DNA of 64,000 bases, from assembly GCA_034620365.1 (NCBI GenBank), contig JAQGEQ010000048.1, positions 2,108,001-2,172,000 of the forward strand, written 5' to 3'. The notes beneath the pieces are model-generated. The model had not been told where the DNA came from and searched no databases. It saw only the letters and a program-made list of their open reading frames with translations. Both the position numbers and the translations under genes were made by a program. Of the stretch, positions 1-18,225 are shown piece after piece (the stretch's first letter is position 1; the number at the start of each line of letters is the position of its first letter). The stretch comes from Pegea sp. RAD2-039 (Eukaryota; Chordata; Thaliacea; Salpida; Salpidae).

Positions 1-2071
1 AAGAATAAATAAATTATAATGTTATAAATGATAACATAGTTATATGAATTCTAAATTGGTCGATGTATATTAAGGCCTAATATCTAGTGTTTCAAAGTAA
101 TATTTTAAAATACTAAATTCATATTTTCCCAGACCGATCATATACCTTTTGATTTCTAAATTATACTTATTTTATACGATTACCGATGTTTATGTTCTTT
201 AATAGAAATGCTGTAAATAAAAGAATTTGTAATATAATATAAAATATATTAATATTTTTATTATATTTGTAATTTCTATAAATATATGTATTTGTATATT
301 TTTTATAAAACTTTAAAAAGCTGCTTATTTTTTAGTTGATCAAAAGCTAAGTCATCTGCCATTTTTATTCTCTTCTCTTTGAATACTGTATATATAATAT
401 AATACTTTATTGAATTATACGAATCGTTTATTATTTAATACTTTTTTACTATTATCTAAAAATGTTTGTAGGCTATCCATTTATCAATCGTCCTATTTGT
501 TCACTTTTTTAGTGAAGTGACTTTTTATATTTTAAACTAATTATATATCCCATTTAATGTCATTTAATAATGTTAAACTAAAAAGATTTCAAAAATTACA
601 AATATCAAAAAGTTGTAATTGTACTGTTTTCATATATGGAGAGTAGAATAATGTTGAAATAATTTCTGTTATGATTCAGTATTTAAGTAATTAGATTCAA
701 ATAGAAACTAATATATATAAGTTTTATTTATACTTTTTTGTTTCTTTTGTAGCTATTAGATTTCTATTTCAAATGATGCCTTCTTTTGATTTACTGTTTT
801 TTTTCTAAAAATGATTACTTAATATTTATTTACTTTTTTAGTTTACATTAATGTATTCTAGATAAAAATACTTTAAGATTGTTTTATCTATAGAACTTTT
901 TATTTGAGTAAATAATAAATAAAGTAAGATGAGTAAATAAATCAGTTTATTTTTGAAATAAAAGCTCATTTACTTCAGATAAGTGTGGTACAGTTTTTTC
1001 ATATTGTTTAATATTATCTATCTATGTATATTATTATAGATTGTGATTACAGCTTTTAAATTATTGATAAGAATGCTCATCAATGTTTTATTAATAAATC
1101 AAGTAACAATCTATTGAATTCATAATTTTAACATTATGATTCTGATTATGTTTTTTAATATTATTAATTTATCTATGGAGTAAGGCATGACTGTAAGTCA
1201 CAAATGATACATCTCTTATTATTAGTAAGAAATACTAAAATAATATTATTAAGATATATATATAGATAATGATTATTATTAAAATATGTAAGATTTATAT
1301 TCCAGGGAAAATTTTCACTCAAACTGTTGTAGAGTTTTAATATAAAATAGTTCCTTTTTTTTACTCTGTAGAGAATTTAGTAAGCAACATCTTAAACATC
1401 TGTCAGAATAATTTTATTGTTTTTTTATTATTAATTTTTAATTTAAGTTTTGATTTATTTTAAGTATTATATAAACACACAAAAAACTAAAATGGTTATC
1501 AATTGTTTGAATATTAGGCTATTTCTGATTTATAAATTTATCTATAGTTTGGATGTAATTTATTTTTTATAAGAGCGACTGTTTTTAACAAACCAAATAC
1601 AAAGATGTGGTTTATTTTTTTTTTAATTTGTTATGCTTTAATTTTATAATTATATTACCATGGAACTAAAAGAATAGTTTTAATTAAATTAGAATTGAGA
1701 TAAACCTTTTGTTGAATTATTTAATATATTGATTTAATTTTTATAATACAAAATAATAATGCAAAGTTCAACATTTAATAATAAAATCAACAAAATTTGC
1801 ATAATTCAACTGTCATTATTGATATATAAACTTTTTATTTTTCATTAGATTATCCTTTAGTATTTGTTATATATATAAATTTTTAGTTTACTGTATATCA
1901 TGTTTGTATAACCCCATCTATTTGATTATCACTCCTCAAAAATATTTCTTTTATTATTTTGTATTTTATACTCATTATATTTGAACAAAAGTATTGAATG
2001 ATAATATATGTTTTTGTTTTAAAGGTTGATTTTATATTAATGGCTTGTATAATACATCAGGTCATTAAAAA
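1..2071. other. AT-rich intergenic/upstream region
   Basis: No exon-like open stretch, RNA gene or recognisable mobile element is seen. The sequence is very AT-rich with short poly-T and TA runs. It may contain the promoter and non-coding 5' exon(s) of the GATAD2 gene that follows. A pyrimidine-rich tract ending in AAAG near 2023 could be an acceptor for a 5' UTR exon. Confidence 0.5.
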
Positions 2072-6902
<4,831 letters not shown>

Positions 6903-7263
6903 TTGGAGCCATCATCAACCAATCTATATAGTCAACTTGCTTTTCTTTTCTTTAATTACAGTTCCTCGTGTATATATGACACGTTTTATCGAATGACGGA
7001 TCAGGACGATTTGGCTGCTAATAGCGCTTGGCAGCATTTTGTCCACAGCTAGTTGATTTCTTTAATTTTTAACTTCACTTGAAGTTTATAATTTGTAATC
7101 TTGTTCTACTCATTGTAAACTACGGTGAGAGGTACCGCGACTACTTTATTTTTGACAACCGATTTTGCGTGGTTATTATATTTGTGAAATTCTGACAAGG
7201 TTACAGAAGTCTGGACTTATTAGTCAAATTTGTTGTGTCTCAATGAGTTTCAGTTAAATAGAG

Positions 7264-7269
7264 AATAAA
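7264..7269 (+). terminator. Candidate polyadenylation signal of GATAD2
   Basis: AATAAA lies about 360 nt after the GATAD2 stop codon and is the clearest signal in the 3' region. Confidence 0.5.
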
Positions 7270-10200
7270 GATGAATTGAAAAATATCAACTTGTCATCTT
7301 CAGTGGCCGATCTTTGATTTCAGATATAATTAAAATCTCTTTTCTCGGCTTCATGAAGAGCTTTAAGCAGAAGAAATTGCTTTTACTATTTTAGGCGACC
7401 CAATTAGAAATACGTTGCACTTACTTCCGGTGACGTCATAGCATTTTTTTTAAAGATTACTCACGTGACTATTTTAGAAGATTTTTTTTATTTGGTGATT
7501 TGACAAAATGATGCTGACCTGTACACAGGTTGGTTGAACGTTTTCAATTCACTTTTAATTATTAATGATTTAGACGATGTTATCGAGTATGTTGAAAAAT
7601 TTTTAGATTTTCTTTTTAAATTTTTAATACTTGGATTATAATTGGTTATTTATTTGGTGAGCAAACTGGCTTTTGGTGATATATATTCCCAAATTTGAAT
7701 TCCAAAGATTTCTAATTCCATCATATTCTGTATTTTTCGAGTATATATTTATAAATCCAAATTAAATTTCTTTAAAAATCAACCAATTCTAAATATAATC
7801 AGCATCTGTATCCATTTAAATAATATCTATTGCAGTTTACATCATTTATAAGATTTAAACTTCCAAAGTTAAATCATAAATTATTCATTGCCAAGAAAAT
7901 ATTTAAAGTTAGACAACACATGTTTTGTTCAATTGTGAATGGTTTAATGAAGTACTTAGAAAATCTAGAAGTTTTTCAAGAAGCATTTAGGATAAAAAAA
8001 TCTCGAATTTCTATTTGAAGCTGAAATTAGATTACAATTTGAATTATATATCAAATTACTTCTGAAAAGTTAATATAAATAATATAATCTTAGCTATAAT
8101 TAATTCATTGTTGCACAGTTTGAATAATGATGAAAACTTATAGAATTATTCTAGTGGTGAATACTTCAACTAAATTGGAGATAAATATCTTATAAAGTAT
8201 TCTAACAGAAAAAAATTTTTCTTATTTGTTGAAAAATTGCAGTAATTAATAGATTTGTCATCTTTTTAAAGATACATCCTTTTTGAATTTCTTTTTCTCT
8301 TTTAAAAACTAATAATAAAAACATTTCTTTAAAATCATATAGAAAATAGTTTGAAATTATAATTTCATCTGATCATAAGAATAATGAATGCATAATTTCT
8401 AAATGTAGTGATGCAAGGAATAGATTTGTTCATCAGAAATATTTTAAACCTAAAAATCGATTTTAATAATAAAAAAAGCTTTGACTAAACTACAATTGCT
8501 TATGTTTAGACTAAAAATTCTTTGAGATTTTCGTTATCTAAACAAACAATAAAATTATATTACTTAATATTATTTATATCGAAAATGTTTTTTAGCTTAT
8601 AGAAAAAAACTTACATAGAGACCATAAAAAGATTTTTCAAGCTAATTATGAAGTAAAAAAGTTGTGTTTGTAAATAGAGTGAAAGTTAAAAATGCAATAA
8701 TAGAAAAATAATAAATCATTTATGGTTTAGATAAAAAATATTTTCAACAAAACGTTTGGCATAATTGTTCCAAGGAACTTTTGCTTATTTTAGATGTTTC
8801 AAAAATTGTTTACAATTTATAAAGCTTTTTAGGAAAATCGACTAAAGACATTTAGTTTCTGTTATTTAAGTGTCCTGCATATTGAAAAAATAAATCAAAA
8901 CGTTTACATAAAACAACTACAAATGCTAAATAACTATCAGCCTACTATTTGTTTTGTTTTTAACATAATTATCTTAGATACTGAAATTGTTTCAAATTGC
9001 TTTAAATGCTTTAGAAATCACCTAATGATGATATATAAAAGTCAACTAAAAAGATCCTTAAACATTGTTTCTTTTAAAATTTATTTTTAATCGATTTCAT
9101 ACTATTCCACGATGACGTCATCTTTTGCTAACTCCACAGAAATTTATTCTACTAATGAAAGAAAACAATTTGATTTATGATAATGTTGGCTATAAAAATA
9201 TTATTGATCAGCAAAACATAGAGGACAACTACACAAATTTGTATTTAAGATCAATTGCATACTTAAAAACATTTTTTAACTTTGACATACTAAATTATTT
9301 ATAGCTTTACTTCTAAAATATTTTTCATTTAAGCATAATTAATCAAATTGTTTACTAAAGTGATCTTTTTTAAATGCACATTTAAAAGAATAAAATCAAC
9401 CGTTAACTTTTACACCCTTATGAATTTTTACCGTTAGAAGAAAGCTATTTCAAAGCTTTTTAAAATCTTTTGATTTGAAATAATTATGACTTACTAGTTA
9501 AACCATTACTACAAGTAAAAAATATAAAAGTATATATTGTAAAATACATTATGTAAATAAGACTTGAAAGATTTATTCACAATTAATTTCTATAAAATAA
9601 ATCTTAAACAAATTTGTCATACTTGTGATTTTAAATAACCAGCTTATAAACTTTATGAAATATAACTGGAATTGTTTAATAAATAACTTGAAAAGATCAT
9701 AAGGTAAACTATAGCAGGAAGTGAAATTTATTACTAAGATTTATTCAACATTTGAAAACATTTTTTTTTCAAAAATATGTTGTTTTCAATAAATATGATA
9801 TAAACTTTCGTTTCATGTTGATGTTTAGCATGATTCAATAGTTTTTGTAAGTATTTACACTATTGTAATATATTTCTATACTTTTTTGAATATTTCAAAT
9901 TGTTAAATATTGCTAAATCATTAAAAAAAATTCAAGTTGTTTAAAAAACAATTTTTTATATTTAAATTTAAAAACAAAAAACATTTTTTAAATTAAAAAA
10001 AACTACACAGAAATCATAAAAAAAATCAATTAAAACTTAATTGAACTACCTATAAAATAGAAATGTATTCAGAAAAAAATGTTAAAAATTAAATGAATTA
10101 CAAAAAGTATTTTGATAAATAGTAAACAAATAGTAATTTATTGGCAGAATTTTACTGCTCATTTTGAAAACGATTTGTTCAACATGCTACTACTAAATTT

Positions 10201-11063
10201 AAAGGATTAAAGTAGTAAATACTTTACAATTCTTGTTGTAATATTTTGTTGTAGAAATAGTAATTATCAATGTTTGCGGCTGGTAAACAAAAATGTAGTT
10301 TTATTATGTTAAAACAAAGCTCTTAGGTTATAAGACTATAAAACTATTAAGATGAATTTATAGTGAAGTTAATTTTCTTAGTAAATATTTTTTGCCCAAA
10401 AAAAGTTTGAAATTAATCAGAGCAAATTTCACTTATACCGCACAATTAGTACTTGGAACCAGCTGCCATCAGACATTGTCATGTCAGAATCACTCGTGTT
10501 GTTCAAGAAGAAGTTGAACTGTTATAACATTGCCAACACTGCCATTTCTAAACTGTGAATTTTTCCCTTCTATGTAATTGTTCACTGTTATATGCTTTAA
10601 AGGCTACCGAAATGCTATGTGTTACATCCTTTGCTTTCTATATTGTTGACTGAATAGATGTTATTTGTGAGAATGTGTGTTAGCGAGAGGTACTCTCTTC
10701 AGGCACCCCCCTTCGCATTTATTGTAATAAATAAGTAAAATAAATTTTAAACATAATAAACTTGTCTTTCCATATTTGATTATTTTATACTAGGTTTACT
10801 ATAAGCTCATTATTATTTTATGAATTCCTATATCTTTCAAAAATAAATATTTTTTATTATATTGAAGTCATCGTTTAAGCATATATCACGTAATAGTCTC
10901 AGCTATAGCCTTAAGGTAATTCTAAAATTGTAAGAAATGATAAATTTGATAACATTGAAAGCTTGAGGTGTTTTAAAAAGCGAAGATATATCCAATTTCT
11001 GATGAGAAAATATCAAAGTAATTATCTTTCATAGTTGAGATATAAAAGACCATAAAGTTGTTT
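7270..11063. other. Intergenic AT-rich spacer with one LINE 3' end
   Basis: No host gene is supported. The small open frame at 7830-8018 lacks splice context and homology I recognise. Perfect CRE-like TGACGTCA palindromes occur near 7432 and 9113. The only clear element is the LINE fragment at 10426-10738, listed separately. Confidence 0.5.
10426..10738 (+). mobile_element. 5'-truncated non-LTR retrotransposon, C-terminus of reverse transcriptase plus 3' UTR (copy 1)
   Basis: An open frame at 10436-10558 reads YRTISTWNQLPSDIV followed by a serine/FKKKL segment and a stop. The pattern R-T-I-x-x-W-N-x-L-P then S-x-x-x-F-K-x-x-L is typical of the extreme C-terminus of CR1/jockey-like LINE reverse transcriptases. 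After the stop comes a 3' UTR containing GTTCACTGTTATATGCTTT and GAGAATGTGTGT, then an A/T-rich tail with AATAAATAAG. The same 3' UTR recurs at 20205-20437 (-) and 52370-52540 (+), which shows a dispersed family. The 5' truncation is typical of target-primed reverse transcription. Confidence 0.85.
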
Positions 11064-13435
11064 ATGAAAATGTTTAGATTCTTTATTTTAGTGTTTTTCT
11101 TGTCTACGTCTTTCATTGTTTCTGCAACATCCGAAGGTTGGCCAGTTTTTTGTTAATTTCTTGAGATTTGTATCATCCATAAAGTATTTATTTTATCTTT
11201 TTATTTATTTTTAATCAATTATACAAACAGATTTTAAAAAATTATTTCAGATTTTTAAATTAATTATTTAAAAAGTTTAACTTTTCATTCACTTTTGAAA
11301 ATAATAAATTTTTGATATAGAAAATTAAAAAAAAATTAAACTATTAAATAAATAAAGCACCTTTTTGATAAGGTTCAAGTTAGTTCAAAAATAACTAATA
11401 TTACAGAATCAGAACTTCAAAAGGAAAGCGAAGATGATGACAATTGGAGAATGGGAACAAATTGCACCAATTACGTTTGCCAGCAGAGTAAAGGATATTT
11501 CGACCAAACCTCGTTTTACATAAGAAGCTATTTTCCTTATATATCATTCAAACTACTTTCAAACTACTTCATGTTTCGAACTAACTTTGTTTTGTACATT
11601 AAAAACATCCAGGTAAAAGACATCAAGGCCAATTTACTTTGAAAGTTATAACTTTCAGATAATGATTAAATAAAAGATAGGAAATCCGTGACAACTAAAA
11701 TTTAGAATTTAATTAATAACCGCAAAAAATGATTTTACTAAATATTTTAGACTACTAGAAAAAAATTAAAAAGTTTTAAAAACATTATTAGAAATTGTCG
11801 TCAGCATCGATTAAAGTGTGCAGCGAATGGAGATGTGATTTAATATTAGACTCTGAAGATAGGATTCTTATTTACAGTTCAACTGTGAAAGTTATTTTAA
11901 GCAGTGATGACCCATCTACAAAATTTGATGTTCAGTTTTACAGTAAGTTTACATTAACTTATATAATTTATAATTTTATGAATTAAAAAAAAACGAAAAA
12001 ATATTAATAATTTTAAAATAAAACAAAAATAAGGTAATCAGAAATTATCACGATGTAATCTATAAGCTTAACCGTAAATAAAACTTCATGTTTTAATGAA
12101 ATATTTTAGGTGGTTGCAGTATTCTTGATCAAAAAGAAATTTCAATCGATTATGAAACTTCCCGTTTTGGGCAACTTATACAGTCCTGCTGGGTCATTAT
12201 TCCACGATTATATACAAAAGGTTTAAAGCAACATGTAGCTTCTACCAGGGCTCTAATATCGGAGAAAAATCTTCCTTCTAACTCAACAATTTCAATGTAC
12301 AATATGATTTCAGGTATTTGTATTGAAGCATTATTTTGAGTATTTATCCAGCACCTTATAAAAATGTTAGTGAGACATAACAAAATTATTGATAGAACAT
12401 AAAGACGTGTTTAATACCTAAACATTTCAAGCTGCATGAAAAACATATATACATTCTTACTATTGTAAACTATGAAAAGCTAGAAAGTTTTAATAAAAGA
12501 AGTGGTTTTAGGCAACAATTTGGCAAATATTAACAACAAAAGTGAAGTTGACTGGATTGAATTGGAACCAAATAGGCGGTCAATTAAGTTTCAAGTTAAG
12601 AGGTCTGTTTCTTCAGTCTTGTTTGTGGAAATTGCAAACTGTCAATACCAACCTTGCCCAGATATGAGATTCTTTTTGAAACTTCTTGGTGATTGATTAT
12701 AAACGTGTTACATCAAAAAATAATCTCTAATCACTTTTTATTTTCCAGCTTACAGTATCTCTGATACAAATTGTATCAAAGTAAGTAAAATTAAACTTCA
12801 ATTTACAAGATTAGAAAACTTTAACCAAAATATGTTTTTAGCTGAAGCTTTTGAACCAATTTGATTTTTTAGAAAAAAGAGGCATGCTTGTATGGTCTGG
12901 TGGATGAAGAAGAAGATGAATGTGAAGATGAACAAGAAGAAAATCCTGATAAATGCTCTGCGTTTGACTATTTCGATTCGTTGTTGTTTCCGGTTGTCCC
13001 AGAAGTTAGTTCTTTTGTAAAGCAATTGTCTCATAATCAGAAATTTAGCCCAAAAATTTGCTTTGTTTAGGACGAACAACTTTCTGAGGATACATCTCAA
13101 CGTTGGCTCTCGGTCACGAGCAAATATTTTGGACGATGCAAACAAATATTTCGATCTCGAGAAAAAAAGTATTTTTGTCGCAGAATGAATAACTCGATGC
13201 TTATACCATGTTCTTACTGTAAGTTTTATTTTATATAAATTTTGAAGTAACTTGAAAAAGATAGAAGTATTTTGTAAATAGTTACAATAGAAGCAATGTT
13301 TAAAAAATAAAGCTCCTAAACTTAAAAAAAAACATTTTGTTTTATGTAGTTAAAAGATGTGAAGGATATTGCTTAAGTTTTCGACTACTGAAGAAGATAT
13401 GTTCCACGAAAGGAAGATTTTCCGTATTCGTTTGA
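11064..13435 (+). CDS. Secreted 18-cysteine paralogue A (9 exons, about 402 aa), family not recognised
   Basis: Exons: 11064-11136, 11407-11612, 11792-11942, 12110-12313, 12512-12688, 12749-12780, 12873-13004, 13071-13218, 13350-13435 (TGA). Exon 1 encodes a basic-hydrophobic signal peptide (MKMFRFFILVFFLSTSFIV, then SATSE). Exon 2 has an acidic stretch, two cysteines and the family motif GYFDQTSF. Exon 3 holds VC-x4-C. Exon 4 starts SGC and has SCWVIIPR. Exon 5 ends with NC-x4-C. Exon 6 is a 32-nt micro-exon with one cysteine. Exon 7 starts KK and has three cysteines around an acidic run, ending KCSAFD. Exon 8 has C...YFC...C and exon 9 KRC-x3-YCL. There are 18 cysteines in all, so up to nine disulphides. 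Potential N-glycosylation sites (e.g. NCT) are present. It is the first of four same-strand paralogues. A second in-frame ATG at 11070 is an alternative start. Exon pairs 2+3 and 4+5 are phase-1-flanked and weakly CUB-like. Function unknown. Confidence 0.82.
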
Positions 13436-13553
13436 ATTTTGCATCTATTTCACATTTTTTTCTCAAACTTGAACAAATGTCTAAAAATATTAAATTTATA
13501 TAAAGTGCAGTAAAAATAATATTAAGTGATTTCGCTCTATAATATTTTTTTCA

Positions 13554-13559
13554 AATAAA
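13554..13559 (+). terminator. Candidate polyadenylation signal of paralogue A
   Basis: AATAAA lies 119 nt after the stop codon of paralogue A. Nothing else is recognised in the roughly 1 kb spacer to paralogue B. Confidence 0.45.
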
Positions 13560-14433
13560 AAATGTAACTTGTAAAACTTTCTTTCACAAATAAAATGTTA
13601 GCAAAATAAATACAACAACATAAATAAAATAACTTCAGAGTGATAAACTTTTTATGAACAAAAATAAACTTAAAATTTTATTGTTCAGATTTTTGCTTGT
13701 AAATAAAGCTACAAATAGTTATATACATACTAGCTTGATAAATTTACAATATTAGTTAGTAGGCTGCTTATACAAAAACGTATAAGAACAACTATTTTAC
13801 TACTTTGTATCTAATATTTTTTACCAAATAAAAAGATTAAAACAAATTTATAAGATTTAAAAAATTCGAGTGTTTCTACTAAACATAAAAGTTTTTCTTT
13901 TTCAGTCTAGTTCGTAACTTCATAAAGTTTTTCGCCATAATTTCGAAGAACCAATAATATTTATATAGATTATGCAGCTTAATTGCAACCTGTTTATTTT
14001 TATATGTTTGTTAGTCATACATAATGACTGTTATAACTTTCATATTAGATTCAAAAAATAACAAGTAATTCTTATCTAAGACTTCATTGTATAAATAATA
14101 TACGTAAAATAAAAAAATTAAAGTTGTAATCGATAATTTGTCTAATATCCAAAAAGCTTAAAAAGTTAAATCACGTTTGTTTACTACATCAAATCTTCCA
14201 ACTTTAAATTTTCTACAAACTGTTTATTAGTCACTAAAATGACTAATAAATATTCTTATAAAAAATGATAAAAAATTAGTTTCAAGCTCTCTATTTACGT
14301 AAAAAAATAAAGTTAGCTTTAGGGCAATACTAAATCTAATGCAGAAATGTTTCTCCCTTTCTATTTAAATTGAGTAGAATGGTTTGAATTTCATATATGA
14401 TTTTTACTTCTTAACGTTATGTTTTCTGTCAGT
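13560..14433. other. Spacer between paralogues A and B
   Basis: AT-rich, with no open exon-like stretch and no repeat recognised. It must contain the promoter of paralogue B. A pyrimidine tract ending TGTCAG at 14432 lies immediately before the B start codon and looks like a splice acceptor. Confidence 0.5.
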
Positions 14434-17147
14434 ATGAAACGTTTTCTATTCCCGATTTTAGTATTTTTCTACTTTCTTGAATTTAGCGTAGCATACTCAA
14501 GTTAGTTGTTCTCTATTGCTTTTAATAACATAATTTTTTGTATTACTTAAAATACCGTTTAACACAAAACTTTGTTGAGGATGTTTATTCAAATAAATGT
14601 ATGTATGTTCAAGTAAAGTTATTAAAACAATTACTTAAACTTCGCAGCAACAAGCTCTGAAGAGAATAATAAGGACTACAAAATAGGAAATCTGTGTTCT
14701 AAATTTTATTGCATTGACAATGAAGGATATTTTGATGAAAAGTCATTTTTTGTTAACAGATTGAAACCTTATAACGCTTACAAATTACTTTTTAACTATC
14801 GGCCAACTACTTTTGTGTTATACTTTAAAAATTTCAAGGTTTGTTAAAATAAATATTTCATATCTAGTTTATTTTTTAAAGATACAACTATTTATCAAAC
14901 TTAAAATCATTAGTTTCATTTTAAATTGGTTCAATATTCTAGTAAAACATGTGATTAGAATCAAAATGTATAAAAATATTTTTGATTTCTTTGAAGAGCT
15001 TCTTTTAATTAGAAATAATCAACCATTCCATAGACTTTATTTTGTTCAGAACTTTAGCAGTTCAACTAATCCTATTCGAGTTTGCACAACTAAAGGGTGT
15101 CGAGATATAAAAAGTTTTGAAGATCAAGTTTTAGTATTTACTGATATTTCTCAGTTAGGTGTGTTCATTAAAGATGAAAATGTTCAAGTTGAAGTTCAAT
15201 ACTTTAGTAAGTTCTCATTTCAATTATATTAGGCCTATTCATTAAAATCACATTCATCAGTTGGTTGTCAAACTGTACGTGGAGACAAAATTGAAAAAAA
15301 GGTTGGTGCTGGTGACAATGTTTTCCGTTCATGCTGGATACTTATTTCTGAACAAGACGTAGCTGCGACAAATATTTACCTTACTAATATGTCTCTACCT
15401 GAAGAAAGAGAGTTAGAAGTTTATGATTTGACTACAGGTAACTGCTGAATGAGTCATTAAAATTATAATACTATCTCCAATAATTGAACAGTTATTACCA
15501 ATAGAAGAATAGGCTTTGAATAAACTGAAACTTTTAAGTAATATTCTAATCATAATAATTAGATTGTTTAATTATAAATAGATTTAATTGACAATTAATT
15601 ATTGCACAAGATAACTATAATGATAACACAACTTTATAAATGTATTATACTTCTATTTTGTCTTATGCTGAATAAGTTTACAAATACATATAGTTTTTTA
15701 TGAGTTGTATGTTATAAACTTATTCAGATTTGATAAAAGCAAGTAGTTTTGAAAGTTTTGCAAAAAAGTTTGTTGTTATTTGTGTGTGTGCTCGACAAAT
15801 TTGGAAAATTATTCTATAGTATATTATAGGCGTTTTACGTTAAGTTAAAAAAAGGTTTACTGAAAATTGTATTAAATTTTGTAGATTTGTATTTGCAGTT
15901 TTCATTAAAGGTGATTTGACGAAAAATTAATTTTGTAGATGAATGTTTACTAAAAGTTAGTAATTCAACTGAAAATAAATGGACTCAGATAAAATCAAAA
16001 ATTGAAAACTATTCGTACAAGAAAAAGGCTTCGTTTTCTCTACTATCATTAGTGAAGTTAGAATCTTGTAAAGACAAAAATTGTAACGATGTTGGTTTTA
16101 ACTTGCAGTTACAAAGTAAGATTTAATCAAATAAACCAAATAATTTTAGATAATTACAAAACATCTTAACTACTTAAATAGTATGAAAAAAAGTTTTATT
16201 CAAGTATTCTTTTAAATTTTGATAAAGATATCAAGTTGAAAATCATTAATTTTGTATTTTCAGCACTGGACAATTACAACTTAAACTGCTTAGAGGTAAT
16301 TTTTTCAAACTCTTATTAAGTTTACTATAAAAAGATTATTTAACAAAAACTAAAAAAAGATTTAATGATTCATCCTAATAAATTGTTAATGAAAATAAAT
16401 TTAGGCATTAAGTCTTTAGTCTTATTTAAGAAAAAACAATTTTGTGAATATGGATTTGAATCCTCGAAAGACACAGATTGTGATGAGTACTTGGAAGATG
16501 ATAAATGTCCAGCATTTGATTCATTTGTTAGTATAATGAGCTCAAAAGAAGAAAACCTTTCAGTGGTCAGTTGATTAGTTGTTTAAAATTAATCAAAGAG
16601 AATAATAAAATCCATGAATAAAAAGCTTAATTATTTTTCAATAAATATATTCTTAGCTACAGCTGTTTACAGGATGAGAACCAACGTTTTTTGGATGTAA
16701 CTGACCCAACTTGGAAAATTTGTAAATGGCTCTGCAAAGGCAAAGAATATGAATACTTCTGTCTTCTAAAAAAAAACTCAGAAAGAGTTGGTTGTGGAGA
16801 CTGTAAGTTTTATTTGCAGTTTCGTTTACATTTATTAATTGTATAGATTTCATTAAGATTTAAAAACTGTTTCAAACTTAGTTCTTTAATTTTAAGTTAA
16901 AACTTAGATCAAATTCAAATTATAATCACTTCATTTCAAATAGAATTTGCAAAAGTATTTAATGCATCATTTTAAATTCTTTTTGGAATCATATTAAGAG
17001 TAGTTGATAAGCTAGCTAGAAATTTTAAGGTGCAATTGTTAAATACTGTATTTTTTTGCAGTTAAGAAATGTGCTTCTTACTGCTTAACTCTTCGCTTTG
17101 GCTTGAGCATTTGTGAAAAGAAAAATCGACTGAGAATTTTCGCTTAA
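14434..17147 (+). CDS. Secreted cysteine-rich paralogue B (9 exons, about 383 aa)
   Basis: Exons: 14434-14500, 14648-14838, 15050-15206, 15261-15437, 15939-16115, 16264-16295, 16431-16565, 16673-16802, 17062-17147 (TAA). Exon phases equal those of paralogue A. The signal peptide is MKRFLFPILVFFYFLEF. Exon 2 carries LCSKFYC then GYFDEKSFF. Exon 3 has VCTTKGC. Exon 4 has GC and SCWILISE and ends ELEVYDLTT. Exon 5 has an extra cysteine (DEC) plus ESC-x4-C. The 32-nt exon 6 has one cysteine. Exon 7 starts KKQFC and contains KCPAFDSF. Exon 8 has four cysteines including YFC. Exon 9 is KKC-x3-YCL. There are 20 cysteines, two more than the shared core of 18. Intron 3 is only 54 nt. An in-frame ATG at 14419 would extend the N-terminus by five residues, but an acceptor-like CAG ends at 14432, so 14434 is preferred. 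Function unknown. Confidence 0.82.
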
Positions 17148-17974
17148 CAAAATTCATTTAATGGAAAACCAAAATATATATCTCTATTAATATCAAGTTT
17201 CTGATACTTATAATGTGTTTTCAGTAACATTGAAAACTGTACGACTTGTATATATTACATCTTATAAAAACTTTAATCATTTGAATTATGTTTCTTTCTA
17301 ATCAAGCTTTTAATTAAGTGTTTTAAGTTTTTATTATTCTTTCGGTATTAAAATTTCATAGTAATCTCTTAAGTGAAAGAAATTGAGTTTTTAATTTTTT
17401 AGAAATTAGCTTTTGTTAAAGTTTCAACTTTTTGAAATAACAATCAGTTTTGGAATAAGTGATGGTTGCTTAAAAAATAGTTACAACCACCAGAATGTGC
17501 AAAATTGCATCCTACTTAGAAAATGATGAATTCAGTACCTGGTACCAAAGAACAAATCAACCACAGACTGATAAAAATAGTTTTTTACGCATCTCTAAAA
17601 CTTTATTTTATTCATTATGCGCTGGAGGGCATGGTTGATCAGAGATATTTTTGTTTCTGAATATTTTAGGCTGAGAGCAATTTTAGAAAATTGAACTTTT
17701 AAAGATAAAAATAAAAAAAAAAGAATTTTTCAGTTGGCAATACTTAGAAAACATAATTGGAAGTTAATTGGATTAATTTCATTGCGAACTTTAGTTTTTA
17801 ATTTATAATTTTTCTATTATCTGTCAAAGAACATTTAAAGTTTTATTAAAAGCTAAATTTCCGCTAAATTTGAACAAAAAACTTTCTACAGATTATTTAA
17901 TGCGATATGTTTTAAGATTTTATTAAAATAACTTAAACAAGTTTTAACCTTTTTGAAGAAATAAAACATTTTTT

Positions 17975-18225
17975 ATATGCAACAATCTTAATTTTTCAAG
18001 CAAATGAAAAATAGGTTATCAATAAATAATTACAAGTAATTGTCCACATAGATTATTTTAAACTTATCTAAATGATTTCTACTATAGATAAATTATTACA
18101 TTAGCTCTTTTTTATATAAATCTTTTTCCGTTATAACCAGTGATACTATTCACTAGAAACTGTTTACAGTTAATTAAAAGGGATAAAGAATGTTAAAATA
18201 GGCTTCACAAATAAATTTCTATAAT
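17975..18225 (+). repeat. Local tandem repeat, third and most diverged copy
   Basis: Matches the two better copies over elements such as ATGATTTCT-A-TATAG, a conserved GAAACTGT segment and an AAAAGGGATAAAGAATG block. Those correspond to AAAAAGGGAAAAGAACG at about 20600 and AAAAAGCCTGAAGAATG at about 21628. Divergence is high, so the boundaries are approximate. Confidence 0.5.

Noticed and set aside
11041..11046. TATAAA as the TATA box of paralogue A
   Set aside because: It is only 18 nt before the ATG, too close for a start site about 30 nt downstream unless a later ATG is used.
12798..13145. 115-codon open frame on the minus strand
   Set aside because: It is antisense to exons 7 and 8 of paralogue A, which are supported by phase and cysteine conservation in four genes. 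The minus frame runs through their intron.
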